In this document: in pieces, positions 9,001 to 19,843 of the stretch
Layout of the letters: every line of letters starts with the position of its first letter
Numbering within the stretch: position 1 is the first letter of the stretch
Assembly (NCBI GenBank): GCA_949316235.1
Contig: OX438754.1
Span: forward strand, 2,837,501 to 2,901,500
DNA: 64,000 bases
Reading direction: 5' to 3'
DNA from: Oegoconia quadripuncta
Taxonomy: Eukaryota; Arthropoda; Insecta; Lepidoptera; Autostichidae
The notes under the pieces: model-generated
The model's database searches: none
What the model saw: the letters and a program-made list of their open reading frames with translations, nothing else
What the model was told of the DNA's origin: nothing
Program-made: the position numbers and the translations under genes

Positions 9001-11156
9001 TAATCTTCAACTGTTTTTTATGCACACGTTTATGTCGTGCTCATTCGTTTGGACGAAATAAACAACTATCCCACTCGCTTTCCTACGTCGCGCGCGACAA
9101 GCGATGTTATGCCAGGTTAGCGCTTAACCTCAATCACACCTGATGTTAAATGAAGATGAGGTCGAAGGTGGAAGCGTTCTGACCCGGAAACCCCAACACA
9201 TCAACACATCAGGTGTGATTGAGATCAAGCACCAACACGTGGTGCATAAAAAAAAAATGTATTCTACAGGATGTTGGCTATGAAGGCAGGTGATCCCGCG
9301 AAACGGCAACGTATAGTTTAGTCAAAAGTATATGTCGTGAAATGTAGGCATGTAGTGTATGTACACGACATCTGTTCCAGATGGTAGTGGCGAATATGCT
9401 GCAGACCCGCCACCACAGGGTAATCCTGGTGACCCCGGAGATCAACCAGGAAATAGTGCTCACCAGGGAAGAAGTTCACGCTGGTAAGGTTCATTTTTTA
9501 CATTTCTGTACTTCAAAGTAAAAGTTCCTGTAGGATCACTTTGTTGTTCGTCTGTCCGTCGAGACCCCTTTTACTCGATTGCCGCAAGAGGGTAAAGTTT
9601 TTCGAGTTATGTTACCTCCTCTTACCAAAACAGCTTGAGTGATTTTGAATCTGTCTTGATCCCAGAACGTAGATACTTCCATTTGCTACGATCTGGAAAC
9701 ACCTCTTTTGCTTCATTCACTCTCATAAGGTTGTTCATACATCCTCGTCGGCTTAGGGTACTCTTTTGACTTGGCCTTTCTTTAAGACGTCCCCGATTTA
9801 ATCATAGTACGTTCGCCGTGGCCTTACCCTACCAACACTACTATCCACATTCGCATCGTATATCTCTTTCTTTAGTCTTCTTTCAGTCATCCTCTCCACA
9901 TGTCAAACCAATATACAAACCTTTTTCAATCTTTGTCACTACGTCTTCTTTCAATCTTTGTCACTACGTCTTCTTTCAATCTTTGTCACTACGTCTTCTT
10001 TCACACTGCTTAACTCCCTAATTACACTTTTCCTGCACTAGGAGCATGAGGGGCGCGATAAACGTTTACGTCGCGCAAGATAATATTTGTCCTACTCATT
10101 CGTTTGGACGAAATATACAACTATCCCGCTCGCACGACGCGTCGCGCGCGACCAACGTTGTCATGCTACGCAGGCTGATTCTATATATCAAAGTCCCCTC
10201 TCATACTTCTCAATGATCTCATTTCCACCGCATTAATTCATTCATTATTTCATTGACCACCTGTTTGGTGTAGTGGTTAGCAACTCTGACCACTATACCA
10301 AAAGGTTGAGGGTTCGAATCTCGCGAGGGGATATGTTTGTGTGATGAATACGGACATGTGTACCCAAGTTATGGATGTTTTAATTAGCATTTATTTACAA
10401 AAAAAATATTTTTGTAATATATCAACCATCTGGTATCCACAACACAAGCCTATAGTTGCTTACTGTGGAACTAGATGGCGCTGTGTGGTAAGTCTAAGGA
10501 TATTTATTTATTATTCTTCTGCCATACCCAGCATTCACTCCCGTAAATCAGAGCTGGAACCAGCACCCCACCATGAATAGCCAGACGAGCTTCTTTGGAC
10601 ACATTTTGGCTCCTCATAAAGGCATGCAGTGCTCAATTCACCTGATTTCCACAGTTCACTTTTCTTTCGATGTCCGCGTCACACTTTCCATCCCTTGTAA
10701 ACAGTGAACCCAAATACGCAAAGTCACACACTTGCTCCACTTTTTCTCCATGTATCATATAAGGATGTAATAATAATAATAAAATGAGTATATTGTCTAT
10801 TGATCTATGTATGTATGTATATGTAAATTATATGAAATTTATTCACGTAATTTGTATCTGCATCCCTATTTAATACCGCACAACCTATCTATTTCAAATG
10901 TACTGTCCTTATAACCAAAGGTTGCCTGGAAGAGATCGCTTTTAGTGATAAGGTCGCCAAATTGTACATTCTATTCTTACCACTTTTCTGAAACTGTATT
11001 TTCATTTCTGTTGTGCAATAAAGTGTATTTGTATTGTATATTTTGGTTGAAGGCGTGGACATCGAATCGGCGATAGTATGCGAGATAGTCCGCCTGCACA
11101 CGGAGCACATGGCGGCGTCGGGCGAGGTGGTGACCCCTCCGCGGTCGCCGCGCTGA
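6058..11156 (+). CDS. PPCS: Phosphopantothenate-cysteine ligase (complete, six exons)
   Basis: The enzyme joins cysteine to 4'-phosphopantothenate in coenzyme A synthesis, in the cytosol. Exons are 6058-6189, 7525-7753, 8188-8402, 8814-8999, 9381-9483 and 11053-11156; all borders are GT..AG, all phases agree, and the product has 322 residues (human PPCS is about 311). Visible family motifs: [13 protein letters not shown] (about 41-53), [13 protein letters not shown] (57-69, nucleotide-binding region), [12 protein letters not shown] (177-188), HKMQST (195-200), SFKLETD (230-236) and VVANML in exon 5, with stop TGA 11154-11156. An upstream in-frame ATG at 6010 would add 16 residues. I prefer 6058 because it has A at -3 and G at +4, and because [10 protein letters not shown] resembles the usual insect start. 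The introns hold SINEs, a nested LINE and a decayed copy of part of exon 3. The last two residues before the stop (PR) follow a proline/serine-rich tail. Confidence 0.93.
6251..6410 (+). mobile_element. tRNA-derived SINE (family A), partial
   Basis: Lies in PPCS intron 1. The head reads ttggtagtggttagcaacac, then accactataccaaaaggtt, and a B-box region gggttttcgaatcccgct carrying one extra base. The body (gtgtgatgaatatggaca, acccgagttatggatgtttt) matches the copy 80 bp further on. Confidence 0.65.
6491..6770 (+). mobile_element. tRNA-derived SINE (family A), near full length
   Basis: The A-box-like segment is TTGGTGTAGTGGTTAG and the B box is GGTTCGAATCC. The body contains ttcccgagttatagatgttt and tatcaaccatctggtatcca, and ends with aactagatgg...tctaaggatatttattta. 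The same family is found at 10253, 19206 and 53021. This second insertion lies directly beside the first in PPCS intron 1. Confidence 0.75.
6771..7524. other. Rest of PPCS intron 1, no recognised element
   Basis: AT-rich intron sequence with a short (GTTTGA)n tract near 6985. The polypyrimidine-poor but valid acceptor ttgtctatcttcag ends at 7524. Nothing else was identified. Confidence 0.5.
8457..8550 (+). pseudogene. Decayed duplicate of the 3' part of PPCS exon 3
   Basis: About 55 bp after exon 3, the sequence coding [20 protein letters not shown] is repeated almost base for base, along with the first bases of the intron (tggcttag). Differences: GCC to GGC (A to G), one silent change, AAAGACAGAGTT changed to AACGCCAAAGTT, and the gtgagt donor changed to ttgaat. 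There is no acceptor directly upstream. The copy stays open in frame but looks unspliceable, so it is an intronic relic rather than an alternative exon. Confidence 0.8.
8558..8665 (-). repeat. SINE family B fragment
   Basis: gagtcaatcacacctaaagttaagttaagatgaagccgaagg...ggaagcg...cccgga...gactggct is the diverged 3' end of the family B SINE, read in reverse. Lies in PPCS intron 3, just after the exon 3 relic. Confidence 0.55.
9021..9120. repeat. Fragment of the 'cattcgtttggacgaaat' MITE
   Basis: Shares cgtgctcattcgtttggacg, aacaactatcccactcgc and the gtcgcgcgcgacaa core with copies at 10030-10175, 19844-19975 and 20088-20222. The outer ends are not intact here. Confidence 0.55.
9122..9258. 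repeat. Two SINE family B 3' ends in inverted orientation
   Basis: A reverse-orientation 3' end (cctcaatcacacctgatgtt...gaagcgt) is followed, after acacatcaacac, by a forward 3' end (atcaggtgtgattgagatca...tggtgcat) closed by an A-run at about 9249-9257. The two ends form a hairpin of about 20 bp, so this is a deleted inverted pair of SINEs. Lies in PPCS intron 4. Confidence 0.6.
10030..10175. mobile_element. MITE, 'gtagcatgacatcg' family, copy 2
   Basis: gcatgaggggcgcgataaacgtttacg... at one end and gcgcgcgaccaacgttgtcatgctacg at the other. The interior tcctactcattcgtttggac, gaaatatacaactatccc is shared with 19844-19975 and 20088-20222. It is inserted in the LINE remnant of PPCS intron 5. 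Confidence 0.6.
10253..10516 (+). mobile_element. tRNA-derived SINE (family A)
   Basis: tttggtgtagtggttagcaa, accactataccaaaaggttg, and the B-box region gggttcgaatctcg. The body ends in aactagatggcgctgtgtgg and taaggatatttattta. Inserted in the LINE remnant of PPCS intron 5. Confidence 0.8.
10911..11040 (+). mobile_element. LINE 3' UTR ending next to PPCS exon 6
   Basis: aaccaaaggttgcctggaag, agatcgcttttagtgataag, then gttgtgcaataaagtgtatt. A close copy lies at 51361-51490. The sequence carries its own AATAAA-type signal (caataaag). It ends a dozen bases before the acceptor of the last PPCS exon. Confidence 0.6.
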
Positions 11157-11320
11157 CTGTCCCGCGGCCGCCGCCGGCTCTACCTCACGCCGGACTAGGC
11201 GGCCGCCGGGACCCCGTCGCACCCTGTACGATGTGAGGCCAAGTTTCATTAATAGCCTTAAAATTTATTTATTTTTAAACGTGCATTTAGAGGCGAGCTG
11301 GAAACGTGGCATTGTGTGTA

Positions 11321-11990
11321 TTTTTAACCGACTACCCCTGGAAAGAGGGTAATGTGTTTCGGCTGTATGTGTATAGATTTCTATGTTAGTATGTATGTCG
11401 TTAGATTCATTTTGATCCCCAGAGTAACATTGGATATGTTTTATGGAACAAAATCCAATATGGCCCCCGCAAAATGCGGTCAGGTTTTCTGTTTTTAATT
11501 TCCATTTCCAGAGCTTCCATGATAATAAATTGTTGAAAATAAATAAATAAAATAAAGAAAATAAAATAATTTGATTATTTCGTTAAATTACATAATGTTG
11601 ACTACATTACTATATAATTACTTATGACGCGTTTTGTAGATAGTACAGAGTCCCAGTGGCTTAGATTTTACGCAATATTGACTTCAGTTTATTTTTTCTC
11701 CTGTAAGTAATTCGTAATGGTTAAGCTACTGGGTACTACCATCAAAACAGAGTTATTATAAAAAGTAATTATGTGTAATTTTTAGTGTATTAATGAAATA
11801 AGTAAACCGTCAAAAATTTACAAAACAACCGACTTCAATAAGGCTCATTCTCTATCTCGGGAGTGCATCATGCGGTAAACCCTATCAACCAAAAAACAAT
11901 CATCAAAATCCGTTAATGATCGTTGAAAATATGGGACATACATAAAAAATACAGGGGAACGTAGAACCTCCTCTTTTTTTGACGTTGGTT
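11321..11990. repeat. PPCS 3' flank: 'accgactacc/accgacttc' repeats, poly(A) signal
   Basis: 11321-11480 holds aaccgactacccctggaaag...ttcggctgta, typical of a dispersed lepidopteran repeat. AATAAA at 11524-11529 is a possible PPCS polyadenylation signal, about 370 bases after the stop. 11829-11990 is a copy of the 'accgacttca' repeat seen at 2343-2515. Confidence 0.45.
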
Positions 11991-13855
11991 AAAAAATACG
12001 CCGTTGCCAGCACGCATTGTAAATGAACCCTTAAGTATTTTTATTATACTAAGACATTGCAGTTTACCTTGAGCGTTGAACGCAGCTTTCCGCTATAGCT
12101 TTGTATTAGGTATCATTTGACTCGCTCCTACCGTAGCGGAAATTATTGCAAATCAAAGATACCTAATAAGGGCATTGATCTCCACCGTGGAAGACTACGT
12201 TCATGTTACACCTCAATGACTAGATTACCAATGTATTTTACAATAAAAAAACAGTTTTTGTGATGCATCTAAGCATGCAATTCAATGTTGCATCAAGGTA
12301 GTACGGATCTTAACGCTGACATCTATTGCTATCATATTGATTGACCACTCGGCTACACGCCGCGGATTATTGAGCTTTGGTAAAGAAGCAATGAAATCAA
12401 AACGGCTAGATGTCACCGTGACAAGTCACGTGTGTCTGTCTTGTATTCCTCATTATCTTTAAAAATTAACATAGTTTGTTTTGTAAACGTAAATATGGAC
12501 CAAAAGTTTTAAGAAATTGTATCAGAAAAATGAAACTGACTTTACATCGTACACGATATTTTTAGAATACTCCTATATAAGGTCCTAATTCAATAGTCTC
12601 GATCCATTAAACGTGATTATTGGCTCCGAAGTATTCTAAATAACAATTATTTATAAAAATAGAGTAATACCTCGATTTAGGCGACCCCGCTTAACGCGAA
12701 TTCGGAGCTACGAGCGTTTACGACAGGTTTGAATGTGTTCTTGAATTCTTTAGACCCAGTTGAATCGCAATATTTGATATTGCAAACTTAACAAAAGGCC
12801 TCAGTTCAAATTGAAAAAAAGGGTTTCTACTATGGAACATGAGGGAATAAAAAATTATTGGCATACTGTGAGACTATTTTGCGTGAGCAGAAGGAGAATT
12901 GGACGGCATTGACACACTTACCTATTATTATTACTAAACAAAGTTGTTATTTGGAACATTTTGATGTCATAATCAAATGTTTAATGGACCGGTACGAATA
13001 TATTAAGACCTGATATAAAATCTCGTGCAATGAAATTATATAATTTCGAATACGAATTTTGGCGTTTACATTTAAAGAGTAGAGCTTCAACAAAAGAGTA
13101 GAAAACGGAATAGAAAGGAATTACATTTATTTTTCATGGAAACACCGAATACAATACTTGTTATTTCCTGTGAAGATTCTGTATTGCCAGTTAAGGCACA
13201 ATCAGCGCCCTTATAATTTTAACGGCCAAGCTGTGAGTTTTAATAGTTCTGATCGAAATGAAGTGACGCACTTAAATGTCATGTTCTCGTAATTAGAAAA
13301 AGACTAAGACTTTAAATTTAATTTTAAGCCTGTGGTACGGAATACTGACCAGTATATCCCAAGTAGAGAAAGAACAAGCTGACATATCGCGGGAAACGCG
13401 CTATTTTGAATTAAGTGAAAAAGAAATTACGTAGATTTCTCTGCTACTGTCATTCTTATGAAAACGAATCAGAAAGACCTCTATTAGTATTCAGTGTCTT
13501 CTCTAAAACTTGCGAGTCTATAAATTACCTAAAAAAAGAATGAAATTAAATCAATGAGCCACTCGCAAATATGTATTTGGTCAGTCAGATACAAATCGTA
13601 AAATTCTAATGACGAATGCATTTATTTGTGCTACAACACTTTGGTTGTAAGGCGCAGAAGTCAAAGGTAATGTTGTTGAACATTGACATTGAACGATTCA
13701 CTTTTATGTTTACATGATCCAATTTGGCAGGCAAATTGATAGGCAGAAGTGAACCTTAATAAATACGTCATATTGCCTTAATAAACACGAGCCCTGTAGT
13801 TATTTTTGAATTATAAATTCAATGAAACATAATTATCTACAGCTACAGATAACAC
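11991..13855. other. Intergenic, nothing recognised
   Basis: AT-rich sequence without credible ORFs. The only visible structure is an imperfect hairpin at about 12085-12180 (ttccgct...attaggtatc pairing with gatacctaat and agcggaa). A segment at about 12664-12720 (aatacctcgatttaggcgac) looks like a DNA-transposon end, but no partner end was found. Confidence 0.4.
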
Positions 13856-13857
13856 CT

Positions 13858-13900
13858 AGGGCCTGATTCTCGCACACTCGAGATTTTAATGTCCTGATAA
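13858..13900. repeat. Single end of the 'gattctcgcacactcgag' MITE
   Basis: gggcctgattctcgcacact cgagattttaatgt matches the terminus of the units that make up the 147-bp satellite at 40955-42432. Only one end is present here. Confidence 0.5.
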
Positions 13901-14584
13901 AACTGCCGGTCTGTGGTCGTCTGTATGTATTTCTTTTCTTTTGTATATTCATCAATATTTACGCCAAGTGTTAACCGATATTGACGATTTTTTTTTATTC
14001 GATAGGGTTTTGGTAAATATATTATGAAGCATTCCGAATATTAAAGTGAGTTATTTTGTCAATTTTTTACGGTTCAGTCATTCTCTGTAGTTTTCACTTT
14101 CTAATTGTGTTTGTCAGATTCGCGGGCGCTCAGGTCTTCGAGAGCTCAGTTAGCTCAGTTTAAGAAAACATAGCTGTACCTATTCTCGTCAAATTAGAAA
14201 CGAAGAAATGTTTTATAAAGATTATATAATTTCAATGCACGACGAACTTTTTGTAGAGAACTTGTTGACTTTTTCCAAAAGTATATAGTAATTTATGTGC
14301 GAGTGGCATTTAAAATTGTATGTATATCTACGACCCAAGAATAGATCTTCTATAAGTAGATTTTATATGTCTATTATGTGGTTTTTATCAAAAATATACT
14401 TGCAAGTAAGCGACGTACGCGTTAATAAGTGAACTTTGTATTATAGTTTTGTGTAAATATACCATCGAAATGTTCAAATGTAATTTGTATTTTCAATCAT
14501 ACAAAACTTCCAGTATATGTAGCAGGATCGGGACGCCTCGCATAACAAACTAACAAGCAACCGGCAAGTATCAATTTATCAATG

Positions 14585-15118
14585 TTTACAAAAATAGATT
14601 TAATGTCACTGAAATAGATTTCATATCACTGAAATAGATATTATGCCAATAAAATGGGTTTCATGTTATTAAAATAGATTTCATGTCACTGAAATAGATT
14701 TCATGTCAAAGAAATAAATTTAATGTCATTGAAATAGATTTCATGTCACTGAAACAGATTTCATGTCACAGAAACAGATTTCTTGTCACTGAAACAGATT
14801 TCATGTCATTGAAACAGATTCTATGTTACTGAAATAGATTTCATATATTACTGCAATAGATTTCATGTTACTGAAATAGGTTTTAAGTCTTTGAAATAGA
14901 TTTAATGTCACTGAAATAGGTTTCATGTCACTGAAATAGATTTAATGTCACTGAAATAGGTTTCATGTCACTGAAATAGTTTTCATGTCACTGAAACAGG
15001 TTTCATGTTATTGAAATAAAAAAAATAGATTTAATGTAACCAAAATAGATTCCATGTCAACAAAATAGATTTCACACTGCTAAAATAGATTTCATATAAC
15101 TAAAATAAATTAAAATTT
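14585..15118. repeat. Minisatellite, about 20-bp unit, roughly 26 copies
   Basis: Tandem variants of atagatttcatgtcactgaa with point changes (tcact/ttatt, atag/acag, tcatg/taatg). A few copies are shortened or interrupted by A-runs. No coding sense. Confidence 0.85.
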
Positions 15119-15635
15119 TTGCCAAGTTTACAAATTTAGTATGTAATAAACTAGTGTATTAAGCAATCATATGCTAGTTACTTTGGTTTGCGAGGCGCGT
15201 ATATCATATTTGTATATTTCTATATGTATAACGTATTAGATATATCTCTATTGTAACTTTTATATATTATACCTTTTACTATGATAAGTACTGTCTCATG
15301 TATGTATAGTTCCTATGGACCATCGGTCACCACCAAACCTACCACCACTGTTACCTGTTCACCAATAACCACGAGGGATTGATGCGATTAAAATTAAAAG
15401 CTTCGTCCAAACGGCCACCATGGGGGCAGATTTGGTGGTACCCGAAGGGAATAATCCGTTAAGAAACTGTTTTTAGCTACAGTGTAATTTGTTTAATCAA
15501 TCATTGTTAAGTATATTATTTGAATCATTGTTGACAAGGGCCGGAATCGGCGGACGAAAATGTTATATTGTTCCTATTATGTCTAAGGATCCTTTATATC
15601 CACTTTATTCAGTACCCCTGGGTCACAAAACTACA
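15119..15635. other. Intergenic, nothing recognised
   Basis: AT-rich, then a GC-richer segment around 15310-15440 (ccaccaaacctaccaccact...). No ORF, repeat copy or RNA gene was identified. Confidence 0.4.
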
Positions 15636-15880
15636 TTTTTTTTTATATGAGAGGGCGGCAAACGACCATGCGGGTCACCTGATGGAAATCACCGCCGCCC
15701 ATGGACACCCGAAACATCAAAAGGGTCACAAATGCGTTGCCGGCCTTTGAGGAAGGTGTAGGCTCGTTTCTTGAAGGTTCCAATGTCGTACTCGTTCGGG
15801 AATACCGCTGCAGGAAGTCCGTTCCGTGTAAGCTGGCTGTCGGAAATGTCGGAACGAGACAGGGACTGGAAGTGGTACTG
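15636..15880 (-). mobile_element. LINE 3' end (Jockey-like tail), reverse
   Basis: A T-run at 15636-15646 is the poly(A) end. It is followed by gagggcggcaaacgaccatg, cgggtcacctgatggaaatc, then coding on the minus strand with [20 protein letters not shown] sequence. A near-identical segment in the other orientation lies at 52005-52215. Confidence 0.75.
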
Positions 15881-16059
15881 ACGTCATGCGGCCGTGTGTA
15901 CATAGAATTGTTAAATCCAACCGACCACTATACATCTGGCGTTATACTAACGATATACACAAATGACAGCATATTTAATAGGCCCTTAGAGTTAAGTAAT
16001 TTTTGAGTACGCGGGCGTTTGATAAAGATAAATAAATAAAGATCAAGTCTGTAAAGTGA

Positions 16060-16240
16060 GGACCGAACGACGAGACCACAGACTTCCACTTGTCACGATC
16101 CTGACATACATTTTTTACTTCATTCACTCGCATAATGTTGTTCATACATGTTCGTAGGTTTAGGGTACCCTTGACTTGGCCCTTTAACACGTCCCGGATT
16201 TCATCACGGTACGTTGGCCGTTTTCTTCCCCTACCAGCAT
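16060..16240 (-). mobile_element. LINE reverse-transcriptase C-terminal fragment
   Basis: The minus strand reads MNNIMRVNEVKNVCQDRDKW then KSVVSSFG, matching the end of the same LINE family seen at 9640-10770 and 31400-31760. A typical family ending is 'LMRV.EA..VCKDR..WKSVVS'. Confidence 0.65.
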
Positions 16241-16930
16241 GGTATGTATATGGTTACTAGATAAGGGATAGTCATACCTAGGATTCCATGTCCAGGGAAA
16301 AAATGTTAGTATTCATCACACGAACATATACCCCTAGTGAAATTCCGCGAAACCGCAACCGTCGAGCTAAACCAATCGGCCGTCAGAACTTCATTGACAT
16401 CTCCTTCGCTATTGGTTGAATTCCACAATTAGTTTTGCTATTGGCGGTGAAGTTCATTACTGTTGTAGGCAGATTCAAGCGCGACTGTCAACATTTATAT
16501 TTCCCTTCAAATATTCGAATTGTAGTAGTGACATAATAAACGTGCGGTATTGCGGCTACGTTTAAACGCGCCAACAGAATTTTCATCAATGCATCAATGA
16601 AACTGAAAAATATTCTATTTGAAGCCTTATTACAGGTATTTAATGGTATCTTATCGACTGAGCTGCTGTTATAGGCCAAACTAAAGTAAACGACTACGTT
16701 ATAAACCATAGGTTACTATACTCGCTGACGTTTTAGAGCATATTTATAAAAAAATCACTGCCAGTCAGTAATTATAACTACGCTATCAAACTTAAGGTTT
16801 AAATTTCAATGTAGCTTCATTAATATTTCTTTAATTCTGTAGCTCGGCTACATTACGCTTCGTCAATAGTCGTAGTTCGTATTGTGGGGAGTCTTGACTT
16901 GGGCCATATTCAAAAATTTGTTCCTCTGGC
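16241..16930. other. Intergenic, nothing firm
   Basis: Contains a short region with internally similar phrases (aaccaatcggc, ctattggttgaattccac, gctattggcggtgaagttca at about 16365-16460) that may be part of a MITE. No termini could be fixed. Confidence 0.35.
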
Positions 16931-16934
16931 ACAG

Positions 16935-17350
16935 TTGCTTTAGACCAGCCATGTCAAACTCAAAATCATCGATGGGCCAAATTCATATAAATCATAGAAT
17001 CAGTGGGCCGCAAACTCCAACCATAAAGAAAAATAAAACTCATTGCATAGGTATATAGTGATACCGAAATGGACGGTAAATGTTTATTTACTTATTTAGT
17101 ACTTAATTAAAAGTAAAAATATAGAAAAATTAATTACAATCTTTTTCCAGATATTTGACATCTTTTGTCTTTTAATAAATTTTCTATTTGAGGAGTAATT
17201 CTACAAACACAATCGAATTTTACCGATCGTTCTCTGCGCTTGCTCCGCCGGGAGAGCATCGTTAGCGTGCTTTTTGAATTGAAAAATATTATTGAGACAC
17301 GCTCGCGGGCCGCATCAGGAGTCTGTTCTTCAAATTGGATCGGGCCGCAG
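16935..17350. mobile_element. DNA-transposon-like remnant with 'gggccgca' repeats
   Basis: It begins accagccatgtcaaactcaa and has several gggccgca/gggccaaa motifs (16972, 17010, 17308, 17341, 17367). The phrase pairing 'catgtcaaactc' with 'gggccgcatgcgg' is familiar from widely spread non-autonomous elements. The far end is not intact, and the class is uncertain. Confidence 0.4.
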
Positions 17351-17359
17351 AAAAACGTG

Positions 17360-18497
17360 CAAAGGGCCGCATGCGGTTTGTACAATATGGTTTCTATGTT
17401 CTGAAAAATGATTTGTTCTGTTGTAGCCACCTCGATTCTTTTGTTTGTAATGCTTCTCGTTATCGGTTGGCGTGATACTCGTCCGCTCATGCTTGAAGTA
17501 GTTTGATACACTTCCAATCTCCAAGTAGTTCACGCGCCCTTTGGACTACGAATGTGGAGTAAGCTTCCTGCGCGCCGCGCCGCGGTATTCCTCCAACAAT
17601 ATAAGATTTTTCAAGAAGACTTCTATAATCGTACATACATAATTCCTTTGGTATTGTGACTATTTTTAGATAGCGGTGACCGATTTGTCTTTACTTAAAA
17701 TCCTCAATCACTTTGTGATCTACCGAAGACTTATTAAAAGGATTGTATAACAACATATAACAAGACAAATTATGAAGGACTTGCACCTGAAAACCTAGAT
17801 CTTCGACATGCCTAGAAGATATTAAAAAATCATGACAGTTGTCCTAAGTTTTCTCGTTTTCTCCGTTTTTATGGAAAGCCGTTGCTATACAATCTTCTTA
17901 ATAGGTTAGTTGATTTTCCTCGACCAAAGCGCGACACATGAGACAATTCGAAAATTTCTTCATAGATGTAAAATGGCGCCGATCCTTTAAACAACATTTA
18001 GACTCTTTGATAGAGTTGTAAAAGAAATATTACTCTTGTGTTCAGAATGTACAGCGCGCGAGCTCAACTTTGCATCTGTGTGAGAGATACAGAGATTCAT
18101 AGGCCACAAAGCAGTACAAACCAGTTTACGCCAAGTTAAACTAGACGTACTGCACCTCGTTCTATACTATCGATATGCATACTTACACGCACACTAAAAT
18201 GGTGGCAAGTACGAGTGTAATGTATTCTATTAAAATTGGTGACTTACCATGGAGAACCGATTGTGAGCCTTATAGACACTGCACAGGGTTGAGAGTGGTT
18301 TTCACTCGGTTTAAAATGAAAATTGCCTTGTGACAGTATGCAGAGAAGACTCACAACCGCGACGTCCATAGCGCGCTCAACGCAGATCACGCCCTTAGTT
18401 ATGGTGTATGTTTTATGAACAAGCCATTGCCAAAAGATACGTTGTTATCAGGAATTCAAACACCCATTACCCACATTTGGTTGTGGATAATTTATTT
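17360..18497. other. Intergenic, nothing recognised
   Basis: Overlapping short minus-strand ORFs at 17330-17533 lack coding composition. No splice-bounded exon, repeat copy or RNA gene was identified. Confidence 0.4.
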
Positions 18498-18595
18498 GAC
18501 CGCCTCCGTGGCTCAATTTAAACAACATTGGGTTTACAAATCTGAGGTATCGGGTTCGATCCCCAGCGGGGTATATGTTTAGTACCATATTTAGC
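18498..18595 (+). mobile_element. SINE family B, 5' tRNA-like head only
   Basis: cgcctccgtggctcaattta...gggttcgatccccagcgggg then tatgtttagtacc. The body is missing after about 18595. Confidence 0.7.
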
Positions 18596-19046
18596 TGGCG
18601 AGCATAATGTGAGATAGAGATGTTTATGTGGGGGATATTTTGTTGCAACCCGATCCGCTGCGTCCTGACATTATGTGCTCTTCATAGACAAACATCAACA
18701 ACATTGAATACTTATATTATAAAATTTATATAGATTTCTAATGATCAGGGATTTTGTTTAGAAATTATCTACAGTAAAATGATTTTGGATTGAGGTGTTG
18801 TTAGTTGGATTATCAATTGGCGTTATTGTTGTTATATTTTTAGGTTACTTGTTTTAGCTTACATTGGTCGAGAAGGATTGATATAAAAATTAACAGTCTT
18901 GAATATCTTAAAGTATTTCTAACATGCATCTTGGACAATCCTGTGTGAACGAAGGTAGTAAGTGGGAAGAATTATTGAAGCCTCATAGGCCGCACTGAAA
19001 GCACACTTGGCGGCGTCACATTCAGTATTCGTTTTTGATCAGTGGT

Positions 19047-19076
19047 GTTAAGCAACGTCTGACGTGGTCAGTAGTA
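19047..19076 (+). repeat. 5S rRNA-like fragment
   Basis: gttaagcaacgtctgacgtg gtcagtagt resembles the internal promoter region of 5S rRNA (GTTAAGCAACGTCGGG..CGGTCAGTA). It is too short to be a gene and probably comes from a 5S-derived SINE. Confidence 0.4.
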
Positions 19077-19205
19077 TGAATCCGCCCGCGACTTCGACTG
19101 TGTGAATCGCGGAATATCATTATCATCAATTATCATCACAATAAAACAGCCTGTCACTCAAGAATAAGCTTTCTATTAGAATCGTCAGAATCAGAGAGTC
19201 AATTT

Positions 19206-19450
19206 GACGACCTGTTTGGTGTAATGGTTAGCAACTCTGACCACTATACCAAACGTTGCGGGTTCGAATCCCGCTAGGGGCATATGTTTGTGTGATGAAT
19301 ACGGACATGTGTACCCGAGTTATGGATGTCTTCATTTGTAATAAGTATTTATGTATTATATCAACCATCTGGTATCCACAACAAGCATATAGTTGCTTAC
19401 TGTGGAACTAGATGGCGCTGTGTGTATATCTAAGGATATTTATATCTAAG
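19206..19450 (+). mobile_element. tRNA-derived SINE (family A)
   Basis: tttggtgtaatggttagcaa, accactataccaaacgttgc, B box gggttcgaatcccgct, body cccgagttatggatgtcttc and aactagatggcgctgtgtgt, ending in a repeated tctaaggatatttatatcta. Confidence 0.8.
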
Positions 19451-19843
19451 GATGCAAACCATTTCGTCGCAGTTGACAATCATCAGCATCCCATAGAGAT
19501 GAGCATGAAGAGATAGGTATCGTCTCTTATAAAACAGTCAATGTTTTTTTTTTAAAAAAAGAAGAGCAATTCCATCGATTACCACTCACAAAGTAATCAA
19601 TTTCCCTTTTTCTAATAATAGTGCACACTAGCTGTTACCCCCGACTTCATCCGCGTGGATTTTCATTCTTTTTTCCAATTGATATACTGCAGGTATGTCC
19701 GTTTACAAGTGTTATTTTTCAGATAATTATAACAATTCGCATAGTACTCGTACTTGTAGAGTTTTTATGAATTGCGAGGATATATGTAGACAGCATGATA
19801 CATAACTAATCGCCGAGATAATCATCTAAATAAACAAACGACT

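Larger units (their letters stand above)
9640..10770 (-). mobile_element. LINE reverse-transcriptase remnant, interrupted by two younger insertions
   Basis: Read on the minus strand, 10770-10517 codes for [20 protein letters not shown], then [24 protein letters not shown] and LIYGSECW, with one internal TGA. The reading resumes at about 10010-9640 with a segment similar to 31400-31760. This is the C-terminal part of an insect non-LTR reverse transcriptase ORF ('YLGS.F..DGKC...NV...ARLAVH..VL.P.LLYGSE.W'). The gap holds a MITE (10030-10175) and a SINE (10253-10516), so the LINE is the oldest of the three. A 25-bp unit is repeated three times at about 9925-10003. Lies in PPCS intron 5. Confidence 0.7.

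Noticed and set aside
10977..11249. Minus-strand ORF of 90 codons over the last PPCS exon
   Set aside because: Shadow of a GC-rich exon, with arginine/alanine runs typical of antisense reading.
12085..12180. microRNA-like hairpin
   Set aside because: The pairing is imperfect with a large loop, and I recognise no known miRNA seed; insufficient to call.
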